Both the position numbers and the translations under genes were made by a program. The notes below the pieces were generated by a model. That model was not told the origin of the DNA, made no database searches, and saw nothing but the letters and a program-made list of their open reading frames with translations. This document shows, in pieces, positions 53,006-62,303 of a DNA stretch of 64,000 nucleotides. The stretch is from Mycolicibacterium hodleri (GTDB taxonomy: Bacteria; Actinomycetota; Actinomycetes; Mycobacteriales; Mycobacteriaceae): contig NZ_RCZG01000012.1 in the NCBI RefSeq assembly GCF_006439015.1, positions 85,402 to 149,401 on the forward strand, given 5' to 3'. Each line of letters opens with the position of its first letter. Position 1 is the first letter of the stretch.

Positions 53006-53500
53006 TTACGCCAGGCTGTGCTGGAGCAGGAACGTGTCGACGAAGCGTCCGTGCTTGTAGCCGACTCGCGTAAGACGGCCGGCATCGGTGAAGCCGAAGC
53101 GGTGGTGCAGCGCGACCGAAGCCGGATCGCCCGTGTCGGCGATCACCGCGATCACTTCGCGGACGCCCGCCGAGCCGCACGCAACAAGCAGTTCACGCAG
53201 CAATTCGGTGCCACAACCCTGTCCGGCGACCGCCGGTGAGACGTACACGGAGTCCTCGACGGTGGACGCGTACGCGGGTCTCGTCTTCCACGGCGCGCAG
53301 TAGGCATATCCGGCGAGCGACCCGTCGCGTTCGGTGACGACGAACGGCAGACCGCTCTCGGCGATCGCATCGAAGCGTCGCCGCCACTCAGCCGTGTCGG
53401 GTGGATCCAGTTCGAAGGTGGCGACGCTGGTCCTGACGTAGTGCGCGTAGATCTCGGCGATCGCGGCCAGGTCGTCCGGTGTCGCGGTGCGTGTCGGCAT
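53006..53500 (-). CDS. GNAT acetyltransferase, phosphinothricin acetyltransferase-like
   Basis: A 164-residue GNAT with ATPDDLAAIAEIYAHYVRTS, AGYAYCAPWKTRPAY and the acetyl-CoA motif VSPAVAGQGCGTELL. The end VALHHRFGFTDAGRL then VGYKHGRF is typical of the PAT/YncA group, which acetylates phosphinothricin-like or methionine-sulfoximine-like amino acids. The true substrate is unknown. Confidence 0.88.
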   Translation of the reverse strand: MPTRTATPDDLAAIAEIYAHYVRTSVATFELDPPDTAEWRRRFDAIAESGLPFVVTERDGSLAGYAYCAPWKTRPAYASTVEDSVYVSPAVAGQGCGTELLRELLVACGSAGVREVIAVIADTGDPASVALHHRFGFTDAGRLTRVGYKHGRFVDTFLLQHSLA

Positions 53501-53518
53501 GGTCCTGCAACGCTAGGA

Positions 53519-53962
53519 CTAGATGACCACTACGGCGACCGCAGCGACCGTCGCCACGCACATCGACGGTCCGTGCGGCACCGCAATTCTTCCCGTCGCC
53601 CCGCCGCCCCGCGCCCGGAAGCCGACGATCCCCCACGCGGCGGTCAGCAGGGGCGCGGCGACCGTCGCGAGCACCCACGCATCGACGCCGAACGCGCCCG
53701 TCAGCGCCCCCACCCCGATCGCCAACTTCACGTCGCCAGCACCCATGGCCGAGGGTGCGGTCAGATGCATGACGAGGTAGAGCGCCCCGAGCGCGACCGC
53801 TCCGAGCAGCGCTGCCGCCCCGCGCCCGGCAAGCGCCGCGGTGATGAGCACGATGACCGCACCGGGCAGCGTCAATGCGTTCGGTAGTCGCCGCTGCCTG
53901 ACGTCGTAGACGGTGAGCGCGGCCAGCCACGCGACCGCACACGCCAGACCCACTTCCCCCAC
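53519..53962 (-). CDS. A24-family prepilin peptidase-like protein
   Basis: A 147-residue polytopic protein with the two catalytic Asp motifs of type IV prepilin peptidases: YDVRQRRLPN (Asp20) and GAGDVKLA (Asp77). There is no N-terminal methylase domain, so it is the short form. No pilin genes are in the window. It matches the small peptidase gene next to aroE in M. tuberculosis. Confidence 0.88.
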   Translation of the reverse strand: MGEVGLACAVAWLAALTVYDVRQRRLPNALTLPGAVIVLITAALAGRGAAALLGAVALGALYLVMHLTAPSAMGAGDVKLAIGVGALTGAFGVDAWVLATVAAPLLTAAWGIVGFRARGGGATGRIAVPHGPSMCVATVAAVAVVVI

Positions 53963-53977
53963 GGGACGAGCCTAAAG

Positions 53978-54757
53978 TCAGCCAAGCGCGGCGATCATCG
54001 CCTCTTTCGGCGCGGGCTGACCGGTGAACTGCTCGACTTGTGCGTACGCCTGGTTCAGCAGCATCTGCAGACCGCTGATGACCTCGCCGCCGACCGCCGA
54101 GACGGCGCTGGCGAGCGGAGTCGGCCACGGGTAGTAGATCGCGTCGAGCAGGACGGGCGCCGTCGTGACGGTGTCGGCGTACCGTGCGACCACGTCGGCA
54201 GGCAGCGTGTTGATCACGACGCCGAGGCCGACCAGCGGAGTGCCGAGCTCGACCCAACGGGCCTTCACCCCGAGCCGGGCCGCGAGCTCTAGGAGCGACG
54301 TGGCCTTCTCGCGGCTCCGCGCGACGATCGAAATGTCCTGCACGCCGAGCTCGGCGAGGCCGGCAACGGCAGCCGGGGCGGTACCGCCAGATCCCAGCAC
54401 CGCGGCTCGACCGGACCCGATCTGCCCCGCTAGCGCTCCGACCACGCCGTCGATGTCGGTGTTGTCCGCACGCCAGCCCGAGGACGCCCTCACGAGGGTG
54501 TTGGCGGAACCGAGAACGTCCGCTCTGGTCGTTCGTTCATCGGCGAACCTGAGCGCGGCGAACTTGCCTGGCATCGTGACCGACAGCCCGACCCATTCCG
54601 GACCGAATCCGCTCACCAGAGAAGGCAATTCGTCGGCCGTGCACTCGATGCGCTCATAGGTCCAGTCCAGCCCGAGCGCCCGATAGGCCGCCAGGTGCAG
54701 TTGCGGCGACCGAGAGTGCGCGACCGGAGAGCCGAGCACAGCCGCACGACGGCTCAT
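53978..54757 (-). CDS. aroE: shikimate dehydrogenase (AroE family)
   Basis: A 259-residue enzyme with VLGSPVAHSRSPQLHLAAYR, SVTMPGKFAAL (catalytic Lys), SANTLV, NTDIDG and the NADP loop VLGSGGTAPAAVAG. It reduces dehydroshikimate to shikimate. ATG 54757 overlaps the mltG stop (ATGA). The Ala-rich dinucleotide loop is the mycobacterial form. Confidence 0.93.
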   Translation of the reverse strand: MSRRAAVLGSPVAHSRSPQLHLAAYRALGLDWTYERIECTADELPSLVSGFGPEWVGLSVTMPGKFAALRFADERTTRADVLGSANTLVRASSGWRADNTDIDGVVGALAGQIGSGRAAVLGSGGTAPAAVAGLAELGVQDISIVARSREKATSLLELAARLGVKARWVELGTPLVGLGVVINTLPADVVARYADTVTTAPVLLDAIYYPWPTPLASAVSAVGGEVISGLQMLLNQAYAQVEQFTGQPAPKEAMIAALG

Positions 54758-56007
54758 CGTGCGCTGTCGAGCACACCGTTGCGTCGGGCAAGCTCGATGT
54801 TGGCCAGATGCTGTTGATAGTCGCGGGTGAACAGCGTGGTGCCCTGCATGTCGATGGTGACGAAGTACAGCCAATCACCCTGTTCGGGGGTCTCGGCCGC
54901 GGCGACAGCCGGCAGCCCGGGTGAGCAGATCGGCGTCGCCGGAAGCCCTTCGCGCACATAGGTGTTCCACGGTGTGTTCCGGCCGCGGTCGGCATCCGTG
55001 GTGGCGACCTCTTGGCGGTCCAGCGAGTAGTTGACCGTGGAGTCGAACTCCAGGCGCCGATGATCGGGTGCCACCAGCCGGTTGTAGATGACCCTGGCCA
55101 CCTTCGCGAAGTCCTGCGGCTTGGACTCACGCTGGACGAGTGACGCCACCACGAGGATCTGATAGGGCGATAGATTCTCGGCGTTGCCGGCCTCGAGCAG
55201 TCCGTTCTGTTCGTACTGCGCGGTACTTGCGGCAATGAGCGTCGCCAGGATGTCCTGGGCGGGCGCCGATGGATCGATGTTCCACGTTCCCGGCGCGATG
55301 AGACCTTCGATGCGTCGATGATCGGCACCCAGCGCGGTGACGGGGTCCACCGCCCACGCGGGGACATCGAGGGCCGCCAAGTCGGCGGCACCGGCGGCGT
55401 TCTTCAGTTCGTCGGCCTTGACGCCGCACTTCTGCTGGTCGTCGAGGGTGACGCACGTGGCGTCGGCGATCAGGGAGAAGATTCCCTCCGTCACCGCGCC
55501 GGTCTTGACTTCGGCGATGTCGTCGAGCTGACGGCCCTCGGGTATGACCAGACGCCCCACCCGATTCTGCGGATCTGCGAGCCTGGTGACGGCGTTCGCG
55601 GCGGAGATCTCGGTGCGCACCTTGTAGAACCCCGGCTGGATTGCCGAGATGGCGGAGTTGCCCGCCGCGGCGTCGACGAACGCCTGTGCCGTGGCGACCA
55701 CGCCGCCGTCCTTCAAGGTTTTGCCGATGGCTGTCGTGGAGTCGCCGTTGCGGACCTGCACGACGATGTCACTGACGCCGTCGCCGTCGTAGTCGCTCGG
55801 GGTGCCGAACATCCCGTGCCACATCCGCGAGCCCAGGAATACTGCGCCCACCACGACGACGACGAGCGCGACGACGGACAAGATGGTGATGTGCCGTCGC
55901 CTGCGGCGATTGCGGTTGGCGCGGGCTCGCTCCGTACGGCTCATCGTCCGACGCGGTCGTCCGACGGCCTCCGGCTCGGTGCGATCGAGACTCCACTCGT
56001 CAGCCAT
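54754..56007 (-). CDS. mltG: endolytic transglycosylase MltG (YceG family)
   Basis: A 417-residue membrane protein: a ~35-residue Arg-rich cytosolic part, one helix (about 38-60), a LysM-like subdomain, and the YceG domain with the catalytic Glu in VASLVQRESKPQDF and the LEFDSTVNYSL block. It cuts nascent peptidoglycan strands. It is coupled at both ends (8-bp overlap with ruvX, 4-bp with aroE). Confidence 0.94.
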   Translation of the reverse strand: MADEWSLDRTEPEAVGRPRRTMSRTERARANRNRRRRRHITILSVVALVVVVVGAVFLGSRMWHGMFGTPSDYDGDGVSDIVVQVRNGDSTTAIGKTLKDGGVVATAQAFVDAAAGNSAISAIQPGFYKVRTEISAANAVTRLADPQNRVGRLVIPEGRQLDDIAEVKTGAVTEGIFSLIADATCVTLDDQQKCGVKADELKNAAGAADLAALDVPAWAVDPVTALGADHRRIEGLIAPGTWNIDPSAPAQDILATLIAASTAQYEQNGLLEAGNAENLSPYQILVVASLVQRESKPQDFAKVARVIYNRLVAPDHRRLEFDSTVNYSLDRQEVATTDADRGRNTPWNTYVREGLPATPICSPGLPAVAAAETPEQGDWLYFVTIDMQGTTLFTRDYQQHLANIELARRNGVLDSAR

Positions 56008-56524
56008 CGCCCGTCCCGCCGTCGTCAGCCAGGGCGACTCGCCGCTGGTCCAGCCAGGTTTGCAGGATGCCGACGGCAGCCGCCTGGTCGATCATTGATT
56101 TCTGTCCCTTCGCCCGGACGCCCGCCTCCCGCAGTGACCGTTGCGCGGTCACCGTGGTCAGTCGCTCGTCGGACATGCGCACGGGCACTGGACTGATCCT
56201 GGTGGCGAGGGCATCGGCGACCGCGATGGCGTCCAGCGCCGATGGCCCGGTCCGGTCGGCCAGGGTACGTGGCAGGCCCACCACGACCTCGACGACGGCG
56301 TACTCCGTGGCGAGTTGCGCAAGTCGACGAATGTGCTTGCCCCCGACCTCTCTACGGTCCCGGGCCACCGTCTCGACCGGAGTTGCCAGGATGCCGTCGG
56401 GGTCACTCGTTGCGACGCCGATCCGCACGGTCCCGACGTCGACTCCGAGTCGACGACCGCGGCCAGGATCGTCACTGCCCGGCCGGTCCGGCTGACGGGC
56501 CTCGGTCTCGGCCAATCGAGTCAA
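56000..56524 (-). CDS. ruvX: RuvX/YqgF putative Holliday-junction resolvase
   Basis: A 174-residue RNase H-fold protein with LGVDVGTVRIGVATSDPDG, VVVGLPRTLADRTGPSA and the C-terminal DQAAAVGILQTWLD; the acidic residues are present. YqgF proteins act in 16S rRNA maturation and possibly recombination. TTG 56524 overlaps the alaS stop (TTGA); a later start near LGVDVG is possible. The alaS-ruvX-mltG order is conserved. Confidence 0.92.
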   Translation of the reverse strand: MTRLAETEARQPDRPGSDDPGRGRRLGVDVGTVRIGVATSDPDGILATPVETVARDRREVGGKHIRRLAQLATEYAVVEVVVGLPRTLADRTGPSALDAIAVADALATRISPVPVRMSDERLTTVTAQRSLREAGVRAKGQKSMIDQAAAVGILQTWLDQRRVALADDGGTGDG

Positions 56525-59238
56525 CTCCGGGCAATTTCTGCCAGCAACGCCGAAAGGGCCGTGTCGATGTTCGACGCGCCACTTCCCGAGCCCTGCGCGA
56601 GATCGGCCTTTCCGCCACCGCGTCCGTTCACCGCTGCGCCCAACACCTTGACGAGGTCGCTGGCGCTCAGACCGAGGTCCTGGGCGGCGGGGTTGACCGC
56701 CACCACGAATGGCACAGTGTCGCCCTCGCCCTCGGCGATCAGGGCGACGACACCGGGCTCCGAACCGAGCTTGCCCTTCACGTCACCGACGAGGCTGCGC
56801 AGATCCCCGGCCGAGATGCCCCCGGCCATACGCTGTGCCACGACACGCACCCTACCCACCAGCTCAGCGCCCGCGGCGGCGTTCGCGGCGGCCGCCCGAG
56901 CGTTGGACAACCGGGACCGGTCGAGTTCCTTCTCGGCCACCTTGAGCCGTTCAACGAGGTTGGCGACCCTCGCGGGCACCTCCTCGGAGGGCACCTTCAG
57001 CGACGACGCCAAGCCGGCCATCAGCGCGCGTTCCTTGGCCAGGTACTTGTACGAGTCGAGTCCGACATAGGCCTCGACGCGACGAACGCCCGAGCCGACG
57101 GAGGACTCGCCGAGGATCGTCACCGGCCCGATCTGGGCCGAGTTGTGGACGTGCGTGCCGCCGCACAATTCGAGTGAGAAGGGCCCGCCGATCTCCACCA
57201 GCCGGACGTCCTCGGGGTAGGCCTCGCCGAACAGCGCCATCGCGCCCATCGCCTTGGCCTTCTCGAGTTTGGTGTACATCGTGTTCACCGCGTAGTCGGC
57301 CTCGACGGCCTCGTTGGTGACTACCTCGATCTGCTGACGTTGGTCGTCGTTGAGCGCACCCTGCCAGTTGAAGTCGAACCTCAGGTATCCGGGCCGGTTC
57401 AATGAGCCGGCCTGAACCGCGTTGGGGCCCAGCACCTGTCGGAGCGCGGCGTGCACCATGTGGGTGCCGGAGTGACCCTGGGTGGCTCCGTGGCGCCACT
57501 TCGGATCGACGCTCGCGACGATGGTGTCGCCCTCGACGAACTCGCCGGATTCCACGTTGACGCGATGCACGAACAGCGTTTTGGCGATCTTCTGCACGTC
57601 GGTGACGGCCGCCCTGGATGTCGCGGACGCGCCGATACCCGCGATGGCCCCTACGTCGGCGATCTGACCGCCGGATTCGGCGTATAGGGGGGTGCGGTCG
57701 AGCACCAGTTCGACACGCTCGGCGGACGCTCCACCGGCGGCGGAGCCGCCCAACCCGCCGGAGTGTGCGACGACCGGTACCCGCTTGCCGTCGATGAAGA
57801 TGCCGAGGATCTTTGCCTCGGAGGATAATTCATCAAAGCCCGTGAACTCGGTGGCACCGGCGTCGACCAACTCCCGATAGACCGACAGGTCGGCGTGGGC
57901 ATGCTTGCGGGCCACGGCGTCGGCCTTGGCTCGCTGACGCTGCTCGGCCATGAGGCCGCGGAAGCCCTCCTCGTCGACCGTCAGTCCGGTTTCCGCCGCC
58001 ATCTCCAAGGTGAGTTCGATCGGGAAACCATAAGTGTCGTGCAGCGCGAACGCATCGGTGCCGGACAGCACCGAGACTCCGGATGCCTTGGTGGAGTTGG
58101 CTGCATCCTCGAAGAGTCGGGAACCGGACGCCAGTGTGCGGGTGAACGCGGTCTCCTCGGCGACGGCGATGCGGTTGATCCGATCGAAGTCGGTGACGAG
58201 TTCGGGGTACGAGGGGCCCATGGCGTCGCGGACACACGTCATCAATTCCCCAACGATGGGCGTGTCGATGCCGAGTAGCTTGGCCGATCGGATGACGCGG
58301 CGCAGCAACCTTCGCAGCACATAACCGCGACCGTCGTTACCCGGGCTGACGCCGTCGCCGATGATGATCGCCGCCGTACGGCTGTGGTCGGCGATGATGC
58401 GGTAGCGGACATCGTCTGCGTGGTTGCCGACGCCATAACCACGCGGCGAGATGCCTGCGACGAGATCGATCACCGGACGCATGAGGTCCGTCTCGTACAC
58501 GTTGTCCACGCCCTGCAAAAGGCAGGCCACCCGCTCCACACCCATGCCGGTGTCGATGTTCTGGCGTGGCAGCGGACCGAGAATCTCGAAGTCCGATTTG
58601 CCGGTGCCCTCCCCCCGCTCATTCTGCATGAAGACGAGGTTCCAGATCTCGATGTAGCGGTCCTCGTTGGCCTCCGGCCCACCGTCGACGCCGTACTCGG
58701 GTCCACGGTCGACGTAGATTTCCGAGGACGGCCCACACGGGCCGGGGATGCCCATCGACCAGTAGTTGTCGGCCATGCCGCGGCGTTGGATGCGCTCCAA
58801 TGGCAACCCCGCCACTTCCTGCCACAGCGTGATCGCTTCGTCGTCGTCGAGATAGACGGTCGCCCAGAGCGTTTCGGGATCGAATCCGTAGCCGCCCTGG
58901 TCCTGGGGGTTGGTCAGCAACGTCCAGGCGAACTCGATGGCGCCCTTCTTGAAGTAGTCGCCAAAGGAGAAGTTGCCCGCCATCTGGAAGAAGGTGTTGT
59001 GGCGGGTGGTGATACCGACTTCGTCGATGTCGGGGGTCCGGATGCACTTCTGCACACTGGTCGCACGATCCCAGGGCGGCTTCTGTTGACCGAGGAAGTA
59101 GGGCACGAACTGGACCATGCCCGCATTGACGAACAAGAGGTTGGGGTCGTCGAGGATCACCGATGCACTCGGTACCTCGGTGTGGCCCGCGTTCACGAAG
59201 TGATCGAGGAAACGCTTCCTGATCTCGTGTGTCTGCAC
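56521..59238 (-). CDS. alaS: alanyl-tRNA synthetase
   Basis: A 905-residue class II synthetase. The N-terminal core has RKRFLDHFVNAGHTEVPSAS, RHNTFFQMAGNFSFGDYFK and GMGVERVA; the editing domain has HSGTHMVHA and CGGTHVHNS (zinc ligands); a C-terminal helical and DHHA1 region follows with NGRGGGKADLAQGSG. It charges tRNA-Ala and clears Ser/Gly mischarging. The length is normal. Confidence 0.97.
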   Translation of the reverse strand: MQTHEIRKRFLDHFVNAGHTEVPSASVILDDPNLLFVNAGMVQFVPYFLGQQKPPWDRATSVQKCIRTPDIDEVGITTRHNTFFQMAGNFSFGDYFKKGAIEFAWTLLTNPQDQGGYGFDPETLWATVYLDDDEAITLWQEVAGLPLERIQRRGMADNYWSMGIPGPCGPSSEIYVDRGPEYGVDGGPEANEDRYIEIWNLVFMQNERGEGTGKSDFEILGPLPRQNIDTGMGVERVACLLQGVDNVYETDLMRPVIDLVAGISPRGYGVGNHADDVRYRIIADHSRTAAIIIGDGVSPGNDGRGYVLRRLLRRVIRSAKLLGIDTPIVGELMTCVRDAMGPSYPELVTDFDRINRIAVAEETAFTRTLASGSRLFEDAANSTKASGVSVLSGTDAFALHDTYGFPIELTLEMAAETGLTVDEEGFRGLMAEQRQRAKADAVARKHAHADLSVYRELVDAGATEFTGFDELSSEAKILGIFIDGKRVPVVAHSGGLGGSAAGGASAERVELVLDRTPLYAESGGQIADVGAIAGIGASATSRAAVTDVQKIAKTLFVHRVNVESGEFVEGDTIVASVDPKWRHGATQGHSGTHMVHAALRQVLGPNAVQAGSLNRPGYLRFDFNWQGALNDDQRQQIEVVTNEAVEADYAVNTMYTKLEKAKAMGAMALFGEAYPEDVRLVEIGGPFSLELCGGTHVHNSAQIGPVTILGESSVGSGVRRVEAYVGLDSYKYLAKERALMAGLASSLKVPSEEVPARVANLVERLKVAEKELDRSRLSNARAAAANAAAGAELVGRVRVVAQRMAGGISAGDLRSLVGDVKGKLGSEPGVVALIAEGEGDTVPFVVAVNPAAQDLGLSASDLVKVLGAAVNGRGGGKADLAQGSGSGASNIDTALSALLAEIARS

Positions 59239-59396
59239 GTGCTGCTGTCCTTCATCGATTCAAGTCACCGGGTGTGGATCTTGGTCTCAAGGTCGTATCG
59301 GGAGTGCCGATCTAGACCGCATCACAGTACCGGCCCATCTCGATCACCCCGCACGGGCGCGGTCGAGACGCCGGTCGCGGGTCCAGCGGTACCCGG

Positions 59397-59798
59397 TCAG
59401 CCGCCGATGAAGCTCAGCCGCACGGAACGTCGGGGGTTGTCCCTGTTCAGATCGACGAGGACGACGCTCTGCCACGTACCTAGCAGTGGCTCGCCGGCCT
59501 GAACGGGAATGGTCACCGATGGCGCGACGATCCCGGGGAGAACGTGATCGGCGCCGTGCCCCGGCGACCCGTGCGAGTGGCGGTAGCGGTCGTCCCGCGG
59601 CAGTAGTCGCTCGAGTGCGTCGATCAGATCGTCGTCGGACCCGGCTCCCGTCTCGAGGATCGCGACACCCGCCGTCGCATGCGGAACGAAGACGCTGCAC
59701 AACCCGTCGCCTCGCGAGGCGCAGAACGTGCGCACTGCGCCGGAGAGATCCACGGTGCGCCGATGGGAGGTATCCACGTCGATCAGCTCAGTCTTCAC
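59397..59798 (-). CDS. YjbQ/UPF0047 family protein
   Basis: A 133-residue protein with FVPHATAGVAILETGAGSDD, HGADHVLPGIVAPSVTIPV and GTWQSVVLVDLN, the UPF0047 signature with conserved His and Asp/Glu. Family members have weak thiamine-phosphate-synthase activity in vitro; the cellular role is open. In mycobacteria it neighbours alaS, as here. Confidence 0.92.
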   Translation of the reverse strand: MKTELIDVDTSHRRTVDLSGAVRTFCASRGDGLCSVFVPHATAGVAILETGAGSDDDLIDALERLLPRDDRYRHSHGSPGHGADHVLPGIVAPSVTIPVQAGEPLLGTWQSVVLVDLNRDNPRRSVRLSFIGG

Positions 59799-59834
59799 AT
59801 GGGAGAGGGTAGGCCAGGATCAATTCACGCCGAC

Positions 59835-59858
59835 GTTTATTTGGGGGCTGCGCGGGTA
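59835..59858 (+). promoter_or_regulatory. SigF-type promoter
   Basis: GTTT at 59835 and GGGTA at 59854 are separated by 15 bp, fitting the mycobacterial SigF consensus (GTTT-N15-17-GGGTA). It lies about 50 bp before a small stress-type membrane gene. Confidence 0.6.
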
Positions 59859-59909
59859 CATCTGTTCCAGCTCAATGCACCTCGGACCTCGAACGAAAGT
59901 GAAAATGCA

Positions 59910-60197
59910 ATGACACCCACGGGCATCATCACCGCGATCCTCATCGGCGTCGTCGTCGGCGTCCTCGGCCGCCTCGTCGTTCCCGGCAAGCAGCCGATCG
60001 GCTTTCTGATCACGATCGTGGTCGGCATCGTGTCGGCGTTCATCGGCACGTGGTTGGCCGGCCAGTTTCACATCAAGACTGCTACGCCCGGCATTGACTG
60101 GATGGAACTTCTGGTGCAGGTCGTCGTCGCCGCGCTCGGTGTGGCACTAGTGGCCAGCCTGATGGGCCGTCGCCGGACCGGCACCCTGCGCCGCTAG
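59910..60197 (+). CDS. GlsB/YeaQ/YmgE-family small membrane protein
   Basis: A 95-residue protein with three helices (about 4-22, 27-52, 66-87) and the pattern GVVVGVLGRLVVPGKQPIGF. This transglycosylase-associated family is commonly stress-induced, which fits the SigF-like promoter upstream. ATG 59910 has GAAAGTGAAAA upstream, a modest site. No enzyme activity is proven for the family. Confidence 0.88.
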   Translation: MTPTGIITAILIGVVVGVLGRLVVPGKQPIGFLITIVVGIVSAFIGTWLAGQFHIKTATPGIDWMELLVQVVVAALGVALVASLMGRRRTGTLRR

Positions 60198-60380
60198 CCA
60201 GGTCGGCGGGGCGGGAGGGTATCCCGCCAACGCCGCGATGTGTGTGACCTCCCCAAGGCGTTGCCGTCGGGATGTAAGCGAAGTCGAACATCGTGTGACT
60301 CACGACTGTCGAGGACGTTGACACCCCGGCGGCATCGCCGCATTTGACGGTATGCGGCAAAACCCACACCCCGAATTGCG

Positions 60381-61712
60381 CTAGCGGCTCCTGCGGAGGA
60401 TGGCCCGCAATTTGTCCAGCCGACCGGCGATGTCCCGCTCGACACCGTGGGTGGTCGGCCGGTAGTAGTCGACGCCTAAAAGCTCGTTTGGCGCATACTG
60501 TTGCGGCACAATGCCATCCGGATCATCGTGGGGGTACGAGTAGCCCTGGGCATTCCCGAGCGCAGCCGCCCCGGAATAGTGCCCGTCCCTCAGGTGCGGA
60601 GGCACGAGTCCGGCCTTGCCCGCCTTGATGTCGCTCATCGCTGCCGCGAGCGCCGTCGTCACCGCGTTCGACTTCGGCGCGGTCGCGAGATGGACCGTGG
60701 CGTGTGCCAGCGTCAGCTGCGCCTCGGGCATGCCTATCAACTGCACGGTCTGCGCGGCTGCCACGGCCGTCTGAAGGGCCGTCGGGTCGGCCATCCCGAT
60801 GTCCTCACTCGCAAGGATGGTCAGCCTTCGGGCGATGAAGCGGGGGTCCTCCCCTGCGGTCAGCATGCGCGCCAGGTAATGCAGTGCGGCGTCCACGTCG
60901 GACCCGCGTACCGACTTGATGAAAGCGCTGACCACGTCGTAGTGCTGATCGCCATCGCGGTCGTAACGCACGGCGGCCTTATCGAGGGACTGCTCGATGA
61001 CCTCGACCGTTACGTGCTCGCCCGCCTCGGCGGCGACCTCCAACGCCGTCAACGCACGTCGAGCGTCCCCCGCGGCAAGCTGAACCAGGAGTTCTACAGC
61101 GCCGGCGTCGACCGAGACCGACCCGCCGAGACCGCGTGAATCCGCGATGGCGCGCTCGACTACCGCCCGCACCGCATCCGCACCGAGCGGCTGCAACTGC
61201 AGGATCAGTGATCGGGACAGCAGCGGCGCCACGACGGAGAACGACGGATTCTCGGTGGTCGCGGCCACGAGCAGCACCACACGGTTCTCGACGGCACCCA
61301 ACAGAGCGTCCTGTTGGGTCTTGGAGAACCGGTGCACCTCGTCGATGAATAGGACCGTCTGTTTCCCACGAACGAGCGCAACGCGTGCCTGTTCCAAGAC
61401 CGCGCGGACGTCCTTCACTCCCGCTGACAACGCCGAGAGCGCTTCGAATCGGCGTCCCGTTGCCTGGGAGATCAGCGACGCGAGCGTGGTCTTCCCGGTG
61501 CCGGGTGGTCCGTAGAGGATGACCGACGCCGCACCGGACCCGTCGACGAGGCGCCGAAGTGGCGAACCGTCGCGCAGGAGGTGGTCCTGACCCACTACCT
61601 CGTCGAGGCCGGCAGGGCGCATTCGCACGGCGAGCGGTGATGACGGCCCGCCACCGGGAATGCCCTCACCGTCGCCCGGTTCGGGAGCCACGTCGAATAG
61701 ACCATCGGCCAC
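60381..61712 (-). CDS. rarA: RarA/MgsA AAA+ ATPase (replication-associated recombination protein)
   Basis: A 443-residue AAA+ protein with Walker A GPPGTGKTT (68-76), Walker B VLFIDEVHRF, sensor 1 AATTENPSF and a C-terminal tetramer domain with GMPEAQLTLAHATVHLATAP followed by KSNAV. RarA acts at stalled forks. ATG 61712; it is convergent with the YeaQ gene and leaves a 183-bp gap with no visible feature. Confidence 0.95.
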   Translation of the reverse strand: MADGLFDVAPEPGDGEGIPGGGPSSPLAVRMRPAGLDEVVGQDHLLRDGSPLRRLVDGSGAASVILYGPPGTGKTTLASLISQATGRRFEALSALSAGVKDVRAVLEQARVALVRGKQTVLFIDEVHRFSKTQQDALLGAVENRVVLLVAATTENPSFSVVAPLLSRSLILQLQPLGADAVRAVVERAIADSRGLGGSVSVDAGAVELLVQLAAGDARRALTALEVAAEAGEHVTVEVIEQSLDKAAVRYDRDGDQHYDVVSAFIKSVRGSDVDAALHYLARMLTAGEDPRFIARRLTILASEDIGMADPTALQTAVAAAQTVQLIGMPEAQLTLAHATVHLATAPKSNAVTTALAAAMSDIKAGKAGLVPPHLRDGHYSGAAALGNAQGYSYPHDDPDGIVPQQYAPNELLGVDYYRPTTHGVERDIAGRLDKLRAILRRSR

Positions 61713-61729
61713 GGGACAGGCTTACCACG

Positions 61730-62176
61730 TCATTCGCGAAGCGTGCGTCCGCCCGAATCGGGAACCTTGCCCATCAGGATCAGGATCCCGTCGACGAACG
61801 GCCAGATGGCACCGATTCCGCAGGTCAGCAGACTCACGGCGAGTTGCGCGACGCCAATGCCGGTGTAGCCGAGGTAAAAGCGACCGATGCCGAAGGTACC
61901 GAGGAAGATTTGCAGTAGGCCCGCGACGATCTTGCTCTTGTCGGAGAGCGGCCTACCGTACGCGTCCACCCCGAATCCCCCACCCGAATACTGCGGCGGA
62001 TAACCGTACGGCGGGGGCGCCCCGTATTGCCCCGGAGGCGGAGGCGGCGGCGGCGGCGGCCAACCGTACGCATCGACCGGCGGCGGCAACGACGGATCGG
62101 AGCCGTACGGCGGCGGGTATGACCCGGGAGGCGGGTACGACGGATCCGAACCGTAGGGCGGCGGAGGCACTGACAT
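61730..62176 (-). CDS. TM2-domain protein with Pro/Tyr-rich N-terminus
   Basis: A 148-residue protein: a low-complexity cytosolic half (1-80) with PPPYGSDP repeats, then a TM2 domain with LLQIFLGTFGIGRFYLGYTG and GIGAIWPFVDGILIL. The TM2 function in bacteria is unclear. ATG 62176 gives the family-like MSVPPPPYG start. It lies 17 bp from rarA in the same direction. Confidence 0.88.
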   Translation of the reverse strand: MSVPPPPYGSDPSYPPPGSYPPPYGSDPSLPPPVDAYGWPPPPPPPPPGQYGAPPPYGYPPQYSGGGFGVDAYGRPLSDKSKIVAGLLQIFLGTFGIGRFYLGYTGIGVAQLAVSLLTCGIGAIWPFVDGILILMGKVPDSGGRTLRE

Positions 62177-62303
62177 GCCACGGATGATGTCGCATTCGCA
62201 TGCCCGCGTCCACCATTCGGCCCGCGATTTGTGCACGCGCGCCCGCGCCCAGTGCGGGTTTGTGTGCCCAAATCACGGGTTGCCGGCTGCCCGTTGGCGT
62301 CTG

